From contig CALQCV020000113.1 of assembly GCA_943329165.2 (NCBI GenBank), forward strand, positions 1-6,595: a DNA stretch of 6,595 nucleotides. Reading direction: 5' to 3'. Below are positions 1 to 4,522 of the stretch, piece after piece. Position 1 is the first letter of the stretch. Every line of letters starts with the position of its first letter. The translations under genes and the position numbers were made by a program. The notes under the pieces are model-generated. The model was not told the origin of the DNA. It saw only the letters and a program-made list of their open reading frames with translations, and did not search any database. The DNA comes from Candidatus Nitrotoga sp. CP45 (lineage in GTDB: Bacteria; Bacteroidota; Bacteroidia; Flavobacteriales; Flavobacteriaceae).

Positions 1-343
1 AATCTTGAAGAAAGATGGAATTTTCAACTTGTTCGATGGCAAAGACAGAAACGTTTTCTTTTTTAAGATTTTCAATTACTTCTAAAATATCTTTTTGATA
101 TTCCCAAGTAACCGTTTCTGTTGCGCCAAGCGCAGTTTTGTGGATTTCTTTGTTTGGTGGAATTGCAGTTATGCCACAGATATATATTTTTTCAATCAAA
201 AAGGCATCAGCAGTTCGAAATACAGAACCAATATTGTGAAGACTCCTAATGTCATCTAGTATAATTATTATTGGAGTTTTTTTGGCTTCTTTGAAGTCCT
301 CGATTGATTTTCTTTCTAATTCTTTATTTTCAAGCTTACGCAT
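1..343 (-). CDS. TrmH/SpoU-family RNA 2'-O-methyltransferase, 5' part only (runs off left edge)
   Basis: Reading the minus strand from the ATG at 343 gives 114 open codons to the window edge, so the C-terminal part is missing. After a basic N-terminus comes a hydrophobic strand (PIIIILDD, residues 24-31), then the SpoU motif 1 pattern N-x-G-x-x-x-R-x-A at residues 37-45 (NIGSVFRTA), then KTALGATETV at 69-78, another conserved SpoU-family segment. Family members transfer a methyl group from S-adenosylmethionine to a ribose 2'-OH in tRNA or rRNA, using a trefoil-knot fold. The knot and SAM-binding motifs 2 and 3 would lie outside the window, so substrate (tRNA G18, tRNA 34 or rRNA) cannot be decided. 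The ATG start is preceded by an A-rich stretch rather than a Shine-Dalgarno, as is usual in this phylum. A TAnnTTTG box about 42 bases upstream suggests its own promoter. Small single-domain Flavobacterium homologues of this type are common; family assignment is firm, function within it is not. Confidence 0.9.
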   Translation of the reverse strand, partial: MRKLENKELERKSIEDFKEAKKTPIIIILDDIRSLHNIGSVFRTADAFLIEKIYICGITAIPPNKEIHKTALGATETVTWEYQKDILEVIENLKKENVSVFAIEQVENSIFLQD

Positions 344-384
344 ATTTTTTTATTTTATACAATTTGACCTTCGGTCGTATATGG

Positions 385-392
385 CAAATATA
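385..392 (-). promoter_or_regulatory. Candidate Bacteroidota -7 box for the RNA methyltransferase gene
   Basis: The minus strand reads TATATTTG, an exact match to the Bacteroidota sigma-A -7 consensus TAnnTTTG. It would place transcription start near 380, about 37 bases before the ATG. No convincing -33 TTG is seen at the expected distance, because that position falls inside the upstream terminator hairpin. A short hairpin (GACC/GGTC, 366-376) lies in the predicted leader. The call rests on the box and its position only. Confidence 0.45.
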
Positions 393-395
393 TTC

Positions 396-425
396 AAAAA
401 AAAGTCCCGATATTATCGAGACTTT
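396..425 (-). terminator. Rho-independent terminator of the DUF1573 gene
   Basis: On the minus strand an 11-bp stem (arms 425-415 and 411-401) closes a 3-base loop and runs into eight Ts (403-396). One stem position is a G-U wobble on the minus strand but a C-A mismatch on the plus strand, so the hairpin is better on the minus strand and the T run lies on the correct side for the minus strand. It starts 23 bases after the DUF1573 stop codon and separates that gene from the methyltransferase. Confidence 0.85.
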
Positions 426-448
426 CTTGAATTATAATTAAGTAAAAT

Positions 449-922
449 TTAGCTTTTTGTCGGAGCAGCACTATCGGCTGGAGCATCTGGCAGAACAGTT
501 CCTTTGATAGTAACTACTTTAGTTTCCTGACCAGTAGCATTTGATTTTATTGTTACCGTTTTAGTAAATGGACCAACTCTGTCAGTTGCATATTTTACTC
601 CGATTTTTCCTTTTGCACCTGGAGCAATATCGCCTTCTGGTTTAGTAGGAACCGTACAACCACATGATCCTTGAGTGCTTTCAATTTTTAGAGGTTTATT
701 TCCATTGTTTACAAAAACAAATTCTCTGTTTCCATCAGCATTGTGTGGAATTGTTCCGTAATCGATAGTTTCGTTTTCGAAAACCATCCCCGGTCCGTCA
801 ACTTTTGTAGTTTCAACTTTAACAGCTGTATCAGCTTTCTTAGCTGTTTTTTTTGCAGTTTGAGCGTTGCTAGTTGCAACACCAAAAACAGTAATTGCAG
901 CTAATAAAATAATTCTTTTCAT
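449..922 (-). CDS. Secreted DUF1573 domain protein
   Basis: This 157-residue protein begins with a signal peptide: a Met-Lys-Arg start, a hydrophobic core to about residue 16, and a likely signal peptidase I site SNA|QT after residue 20. A Lys/Ala/Thr-rich linker (about 21-45) follows. A single DUF1573 domain, an Ig-like/ASH-type beta-sandwich, covers about 46-145. Its hallmarks are visible: FENETIDYGTI (48-58), FVFVNNGNKPLKI (68-80), the SCGCT motif with Cys87 and Cys89, and IAPGAKGKIGVKY (99-111). DUF1573 proteins are abundant in Bacteroidota and have no settled biochemical role; I infer a periplasmic or envelope location. The C-terminus is a short Ala/Pro/Asp tail, with no type IX sorting domain. 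The ATG at 922 is chosen because the signal peptide starts there. It has its own TAnnTTTG box and terminator, so it is probably monocistronic and divergent from mutS. Confidence 0.92.
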   Translation of the reverse strand: MKRIILLAAITVFGVATSNAQTAKKTAKKADTAVKVETTKVDGPGMVFENETIDYGTIPHNADGNREFVFVNNGNKPLKIESTQGSCGCTVPTKPEGDIAPGAKGKIGVKYATDRVGPFTKTVTIKSNATGQETKVVTIKGTVLPDAPADSAAPTKS

Positions 923-947
923 TTTTATAGTATATAGGTTTGAGGTA

Positions 948-955
948 CAAATCTA
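948..955 (-). promoter_or_regulatory. Candidate Bacteroidota -7 box for the DUF1573 gene
   Basis: The minus strand reads TAGATTTG, matching TAnnTTTG, 25 bases before the ATG, which would give a leader of roughly 20 bases. No -33 TTG is evident about 19 bases further upstream, where the sequence is A/T-rich. The rest of the 923-1074 divergent region holds a run of ten Ts (976-985) and no clear promoter facing mutS. Confidence 0.5.
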
Positions 956-1074
956 TTTAAAAATTGAAATGCTCCTTTTTTTTTTGTCTTAAGGTTAAAT
1001 TAAATTTTTTTTAGGAAGGCTAAATCATTCTAAAATATTTAAATTCGCTATTACTAAAATTAATTCTAAATCCA

Positions 1075-3711
1075 TTGGCAGCCAAAGAAACTTCGACGAA
1101 AGAAACTCCTTTAATGAAACAATACAACGAGATAAAAAGAAAATATCCCGATGCGTGTTTGTTGTTTAGGGTAGGGGATTTTTACGAAACCTTTGGAGAT
1201 GACGCCATTCGAGCTTCTAAAATACTCGGAATTGTTTTAACCAAGCGGGGTGCAGGTTCAGAAACCGAAACGGCTTTAGCGGGTTTTCCACATCATTCTT
1301 TAAATACCTATTTGCCAAAATTGGTAAAAGCCGGACTTCGGGTTGCGATTTGTGACCAGCTCGAAGATCCAAAAATGACTAAGACAATTGTTAAGCGTGG
1401 TGTAACCGAATTGATCACACCTGGAGTTTCAATGAACGATGAGGTTTTACAATCAAGGTCTAATAATTTTTTGGCTTCGGTTTATTTTGGTAAAAAACAA
1501 TTAGGTATTTCGTTTCTTGACGTTTCTACAGGTGAATTTTTAACTGCACAGGGCAACGAAGAATATATTGATAAGCTGTTGCAGAACTTTATTCCAAGTG
1601 AAATTTTAATTCAAAAAAACAATCGAAACCAATTTAAAGAAATATTCGGAGAAAGATTCAATGTTTTTTATCTTGAAGATTGGGTTTACAAAGAAGATTA
1701 TGCTCTTGAAACTTTAAATAATCATTTTCAAACCAATTCATTGAAAGGATTTGGAATTGAAGAATTGCTCGATGGAATTATAGCGTCAGGTGCAATTTTG
1801 TTTTATTTATCGGAAACGCAACATAATAAAGTTCAGCATATCACCAATATTCAAAGAATTGCAGAAGATGCTTATGTTTGGATGGACCGATTTACGATTC
1901 GGAATTTAGAATTGTATCACAGCCATTCTCAAAATGCGGTTACACTGTTGGATGTAATTGATAAAACGCTTTCGCCAATGGGTTCAAGAATGTTGAAACG
2001 TTGGTTAGCCCTACCTTTGAAGGACATTCACAAGATTAGAGGTCGGCACGAAGTTGTTTGTTATTTCAAGGAAAATATAGAAATTCTTCAGAAAATGCAA
2101 TACCAAATCAGGCAAATTTCTGATTTGGAGCGTTTGATTTCTAAAGTTGCTACGGGGAAAATCTCTCCGCGAGAAGTTATTTATCTTAAAGAATCGTTGG
2201 ATGCGATAATTCCAATAAAAACGATTGCTTTAGAAAGTAAACAAGAAGCTGTTCGGGTCATTGGCGATAGTTTGCATTCTTGTGATTTGCTTCGCGAGAA
2301 AATAAAAACTACTTTAAATCAAGAGGCTCCAGTAGCTATTGCCAAAGGAAACGCCATTGCTATCGGCGTTCATACCGAACTAGACGAATTACGAGATATT
2401 GCTTTTTCAGGGAAAGAATATTTGGAAGGCATTGAAAGAAGAGAGTCAGAATTAACCGGAATTTCTTCTTTGAAGATTTCTTTTAACAATGTTTTTGGCT
2501 ACTATATAGAAGTTCGAAACACCCATAAAGATAAAGTTCCTACGGAATGGATTAGAAAGCAGACGTTAGTAAATGCAGAGCGCTATATTACGGAAGAATT
2601 AAAAGAATACGAAACCAAAATTCTTGGTGCAGAGGAAAAAATACATCAAATTGAAAATCAATTATTTGAACAATTGGTCAGTTGGATTGCAACTTATATT
2701 AAACAAGTTCAACTGAATGCCAATTTAATAGGGCAATTAGATTGCCTGATTTCATTTGCACAGTTAGCCATAGAAAATGATTATGTGTGCCCAACTCTTG
2801 ATGAAACATTCGAGTTGGAAATCACAAATGGGCGTCATCCGGTTATTGAAAAACAATTGCCTGTAGGTATTCCGTATGTGCCCAATGATGTTTTTCTTGA
2901 TAGAGAATCGCAACAGCTTATTATGATTACCGGGCCAAATATGTCGGGGAAGTCGGCAATTTTGAGACAAACGGCATTGATTGTTTTGTTAGCCCAAATG
3001 GGAAGTTTTGTTCCTGCTGAGAAAGTCAGAATGGGAATTGTAGATAAAATTTTCACCCGAGTAGGAGCAAGTGATAACATTTCGATGGGCGAATCTACTT
3101 TTATGGTGGAGATGAATGAAACCGCTTCGATTTTGAACAACATTTCAGATAGAAGTTTGGTTTTATTAGATGAAATTGGGCGTGGCACAAGTACTTATGA
3201 CGGAATTTCAATAGCATGGGCAATAGCAGAGTTTTTACATGAAAATCCGTCTAGGCCCAAAACGCTATTTGCAACACATTATCATGAATTGAATGAAATG
3301 AGTGAGTTGCTGCCAAGAATCAAAAATTATAATGTTTCGGTAAAAGAGTTAAAAGACACAGTTCTCTTTATCAGAAAGCTGGTTGCCGGTGGAAGCGCTC
3401 ATAGTTTTGGTATCCACGTAGCAAAAATGGCCGGAATTCCGCAAACAGTTATTCAAAAAGCACAAAAACTTCTTAAGAAATTAGAAAAAAACCATTCTAG
3501 CGAATCATTAAGTGGCATAAAATCGGTTAAGGATGGCTCGAGCCTGAAAGGCGAACAGGCGCAGCAAATGCAGCTGAATATTTTCAATCTGGATGATCCT
3601 TTATTAGAAGAAATACGAGAAGACATAATGAATTTAGACATCAATACTTTGACGCCAATTGAAGCTTTAATGAAATTAAATGAATTAAAGCGTATGCTGC
3701 AGAAAAAATAA
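1075..3711 (+). CDS. mutS: DNA mismatch repair ATPase MutS
   Basis: MutS recognises base mismatches and small loops in newly replicated DNA and, after ATP exchange, becomes a sliding clamp that recruits MutL. The 878-residue protein is full length (E. coli about 853). The mismatch-recognition domain (about 12-125) contains the F-x-E motif, Phe36 and Glu38, in GDFYETFG. The connector spans about 130-260, and the lever and clamp about 270-550, with the clamp segment NVFGYYIEVRNTHKDK near 470. The ATPase has Walker A GPNMSGKS (620-627), signature SMGESTF (670-676), Walker B LLDE (697-700) and the following GRGTS, and switch histidine ATHYHEL (733-739). A dimerisation helix-turn-helix follows, then a C-terminal tail with QMQLNIF (831-837), a plausible beta-clamp-binding motif. 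The start is TTG. No in-frame ATG lies between the upstream stop at 1021 and it, and the next ATG (1114, residue 14) would cut into the conserved TPLMKQY. I see no good -7 box upstream. All key residues are present. Confidence 0.98.
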   Translation: MAAKETSTKETPLMKQYNEIKRKYPDACLLFRVGDFYETFGDDAIRASKILGIVLTKRGAGSETETALAGFPHHSLNTYLPKLVKAGLRVAICDQLEDPKMTKTIVKRGVTELITPGVSMNDEVLQSRSNNFLASVYFGKKQLGISFLDVSTGEFLTAQGNEEYIDKLLQNFIPSEILIQKNNRNQFKEIFGERFNVFYLEDWVYKEDYALETLNNHFQTNSLKGFGIEELLDGIIASGAILFYLSETQHNKVQHITNIQRIAEDAYVWMDRFTIRNLELYHSHSQNAVTLLDVIDKTLSPMGSRMLKRWLALPLKDIHKIRGRHEVVCYFKENIEILQKMQYQIRQISDLERLISKVATGKISPREVIYLKESLDAIIPIKTIALESKQEAVRVIGDSLHSCDLLREKIKTTLNQEAPVAIAKGNAIAIGVHTELDELRDIAFSGKEYLEGIERRESELTGISSLKISFNNVFGYYIEVRNTHKDKVPTEWIRKQTLVNAERYITEELKEYETKILGAEEKIHQIENQLFEQLVSWIATYIKQVQLNANLIGQLDCLISFAQLAIENDYVCPTLDETFELEITNGRHPVIEKQLPVGIPYVPNDVFLDRESQQLIMITGPNMSGKSAILRQTALIVLLAQMGSFVPAEKVRMGIVDKIFTRVGASDNISMGESTFMVEMNETASILNNISDRSLVLLDEIGRGTSTYDGISIAWAIAEFLHENPSRPKTLFATHYHELNEMSELLPRIKNYNVSVKELKDTVLFIRKLVAGGSAHSFGIHVAKMAGIPQTVIQKAQKLLKKLEKNHSSESLSGIKSVKDGSSLKGEQAQQMQLNIFNLDDPLLEEIREDIMNLDINTLTPIEALMKLNELKRMLQKK

Positions 3712-3738
3712 ATGTGGCTATTGAATTGTGTTTATCAA

Positions 3739-3765
3739 TTGGTTAGGATTTAACAAACTTTTTTT
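3739..3765 (+). terminator. Weak candidate terminator after mutS
   Basis: An imperfect 7-bp stem (3739-3745 with 3751-3757, one mismatch, 5-base loop) is followed after one C by seven Ts (3759-3765), 28 bases after the mutS stop. Only two base pairs are possible G-C partners and one of those positions is mismatched, so the hairpin is weak. It is the only hairpin-plus-T-run between mutS and the tRNA promoter. Read-through from mutS into the tRNA unit remains possible. Confidence 0.25.
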
Positions 3766-3776
3766 CAAAAAAAACG

Positions 3777-3807
3777 TTTGCATTATTCATTTTTAATATT
3801 ACATTTG
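3777..3807 (+). promoter_or_regulatory. Strong Bacteroidota promoter of the tRNA unit
   Basis: TTTG at 3777-3780 (-33) and TACATTTG at 3800-3807 (-7) are separated by exactly 19 bases, an ideal match to the Bacteroidota vegetative promoter TTG-N19-TAnnTTTG. Eight As (3767-3774) lie just upstream and could act as an UP-like A-tract. The predicted start is near 3812, about 44 bases before tRNA-Gly. This is the best promoter in the window, as expected for a stable-RNA gene. Confidence 0.82.
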
Positions 3808-3812
3808 CATCC

Positions 3813-3833
3813 GCAATACGCTGTAAGTATTGC
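3813..3833 (+). other. Hairpin at the predicted 5' end of the tRNA precursor
   Basis: GCAATAC (3813-3819) and GTATTGC (3827-3833) form a perfect 7-bp stem with a 7-base loop. It begins within a base or two of the predicted transcription start and lies 22 bases before tRNA-Gly. There is no T run immediately after it, so it is not an obvious terminator. It could protect the precursor 5' end or guide processing; this is inference. Confidence 0.5.
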
Positions 3834-3855
3834 TGTTCTAACAAATAATGTTAAT

Positions 3856-3928
3856 GCGAAAATAGCTCAGTTGGTAGAGCGCGACCTTGCCAAGGTCGAG
3901 GTCGCGGGTTCGAGCCCCGTTTTTCGCT
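3856..3928 (+). tRNA. tRNA-Gly, anticodon GCC
   Basis: A complete 73-base cloverleaf can be drawn by hand. The acceptor stem is GCGAAAA (3856-3862) with TTTTCGC (3921-3927), discriminator T at 3928. The D stem is GCTC/GAGC, with GG in the D loop. The anticodon stem is CGACC/GGTCG around the loop TTGCCAA, with anticodon GCC at 3889-3891, reading GGC and GGU. The T arm has the loop TTCGAGC. The 3' CCA is not encoded and must be added after transcription. It is the first gene of a two-tRNA unit. Confidence 0.97.
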
Positions 3929-3942
3929 CAACTACTTATAAT

Positions 3943-4028
3943 GCTCGAGTGGTGAAATTGGTAGACACGCTGGACTTAAAATCCAGTGAACAGCAATGTT
4001 CGTGCGGGTTCAAGTCCCGCCTTGAGTA
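3943..4028 (+). tRNA. tRNA-Leu, anticodon TAA (UAA)
   Basis: This is an 86-base class II tRNA. The acceptor stem is GCTCGAG (3943-3949) with CTTGAGT (4021-4027), including two G-T pairs, and the discriminator is A at 4028, as expected for leucine. The anticodon stem CTGGA/TCCAG encloses CTTAAAA, giving TAA at 3977-3979. The long variable arm characteristic of tRNA-Leu is GAACA/TGTTC with a GCAA loop (3988-4001). The T arm is GCGGG/CCCGC with loop TTCAAGT. CCA is not encoded. It reads UUA, a favoured leucine codon in low-GC genomes, and follows tRNA-Gly after a 14-base spacer. Confidence 0.97.
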
Positions 4029-4030
4029 CA

Positions 4031-4064
4031 AAAGCCTCTAACTTTTCAGTTAGAGGCTTTTTTG
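4031..4064 (+). terminator. Strong rho-independent terminator of the tRNA unit
   Basis: A perfect 12-bp stem (4031-4042 with 4049-4060) has a 6-base loop and ends in six Ts (4058-4063). It begins two bases after the tRNA-Leu discriminator, so release of the mature 3' end requires trimming very close to the hairpin. Confidence 0.93.
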
Positions 4065-4098
4065 TTTATATGTTTTGCTAAATAAATTTTAAAATTAG

Positions 4099-4131
4099 AT
4101 AAAATAAGAAAGCCACGCTTAGCGTGGCTTT
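4099..4131 (-). terminator. Rho-independent terminator of the small lipoprotein gene
   Basis: A perfect 10-bp stem (4109-4118 with 4122-4131, loop of 3) lies 28 bases beyond the lipoprotein stop. On the minus strand it is followed by a T-rich tail (TTTCTTATTTT, counting the last stem bases). The plus-strand exit is poorer (AAATCTTTT), so its main use is for the minus strand, although it may also stop plus-strand transcripts. It faces the tRNA terminator across about 45 bases. Confidence 0.85.
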
Positions 4132-4159
4132 AAATCTTTTAAAATAATTAGTTATCTAA

Positions 4160-4366
4160 TTATTTTTTTTCAGCTGGAGCAGCAGCTTCAGCTGGAGCAG
4201 CAGCAGCAGTTGTGTCAACAGCAGTAGTGTCAGCAACAACAGCAGTAGTGTCAACAGCTTCAACAGCAGTTGTGTCAACAGCATCAGCTGGAGCAGCATC
4301 AGCTTGTTTACAAGAAACTACAGTTAATGTAGCAATAACAGCTAAACTTAAAAATACTTTTTTCAT
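4160..4366 (-). CDS. Small Ala/Thr-rich low-complexity lipoprotein (hypothetical)
   Basis: This 68-residue protein has a lipoprotein signal: two lysines, a hydrophobic stretch (4-17) and a VVSC lipobox with Cys19 as the likely acylated residue. The mature 50 residues are almost only Ala, Val, Asp, Thr, Pro and Glu. They hold four DTTA motifs (31-34, 39-42, 46-49, 51-54) and two APAE repeats, and end in Glu-Lys-Lys. No folded domain is expected; it looks disordered and acidic, like the Ala/Asp/Thr-rich small lipoproteins often seen in Flavobacterium. Function is unknown. It could be an abundant envelope spacer or surface-associated peptide, but nothing here shows this. A clean start, lipobox, candidate promoters and a perfect terminator argue that it is a real gene. 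It stands alone between the peptidase gene and the tRNA unit. Confidence 0.82.
   Translation of the reverse strand: MKKVFLSLAVIATLTVVSCKQADAAPADAVDTTAVEAVDTTAVVADTTAVDTTAAAAPAEAAAPAEKK
4206..4277 (-). repeat. In-frame short repeats inside the lipoprotein gene
   Basis: The plus-strand 12-mer GCAGTWGTGTCA occurs four times (4206-4217, 4221-4232, 4242-4253, 4266-4277). Offsets are 15, 21 and 24 bases, all multiples of three, and the copies differ only at the central T/A base. Each encodes the DTTA unit. Flanking CAGCTGGAG and AGCAGCAGC stretches add further internal redundancy. The array could expand or contract by slippage without breaking the frame. Confidence 0.8.
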
Positions 4367-4402
4367 CTTACTTAATATAAAAGGTTAATTATTAATTCGA
4401 GG

Positions 4403-4410
4403 CAAAGATA
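4403..4410 (-). promoter_or_regulatory. Candidate Bacteroidota -7 box for the lipoprotein gene
   Basis: The minus strand reads TATCTTTG, an exact TAnnTTTG match 36 bases before the ATG, giving a leader of about 30 bases. No -33 TTG is seen about 19 bases upstream, where the sequence is only A/T. It competes with the sigma-54-like element at 4484-4499 as the promoter. Confidence 0.45.
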
Positions 4411-4483
4411 TAAATTTTTTAATAGGTTAAAATAAATTTTTAATTTTTTTTAAAAAACCTATATTTTACTTCTGCACTCTCTT

Positions 4484-4499
4484 TACAACAACTGTGCCA
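4484..4499 (-). promoter_or_regulatory. Candidate sigma-54 (-24/-12) promoter upstream of the lipoprotein gene
   Basis: The minus strand reads TGGCAC (4499-4494), five bases (AGTTG), then TTGTA (4488-4484). The RpoN consensus is TGGCAC-N5-TTGCA, so the -24 half is exact, the spacing is exact, and only the C of the -12 GC is replaced by T. It begins 24 bases after the peptidase stop codon and would start a transcript near 4473, giving the lipoprotein mRNA a leader of about 107 bases. Some flavobacteria encode RpoN, but whether this organism does is not visible. A 4-bp GCAC/GTGC inverted repeat overlaps the site and is a lesser alternative explanation. Confidence 0.45.
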
Positions 4500-4522
4500 A
4501 AACTTAAATTATTGTTAAAATA

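Noticed and set aside
249..437. Plus-strand open frame of 62 codons
   Set aside because: It overlaps the methyltransferase start, its promoter and the DUF1573 terminator, and its protein is a reverse shadow with no recognisable family.
1040..1047. TAAATTCG as a possible mutS -7 box
   Set aside because: One mismatch in the TTTG half and no -33 TTG at a suitable distance; in such A/T-rich DNA this is likely chance.
2764..3188. Two overlapping minus-strand open frames within mutS
   Set aside because: They are antisense to the MutS ATPase domain, whose motifs fix the coding frame; no signal peptide, promoter or family motif is seen.
3453..3644. Minus-strand open frame of 63 codons near the 3' end of mutS
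   Set aside because: Antisense to the conserved MutS C-terminal tail, with no supporting features.
3778..4041. Plus-strand open frame of 87 codons
   Set aside because: It runs through both tRNA genes, the promoter -7 box and the leader hairpin; the open frame is a by-product of the tRNA sequences.
4425..4459. GGTT...AACC inverted repeat as a terminator of the S46 peptidase gene
   Set aside because: Only four outer base pairs hold; the inner A and T runs do not pair properly, and the element lies beyond the sigma-54-like site.
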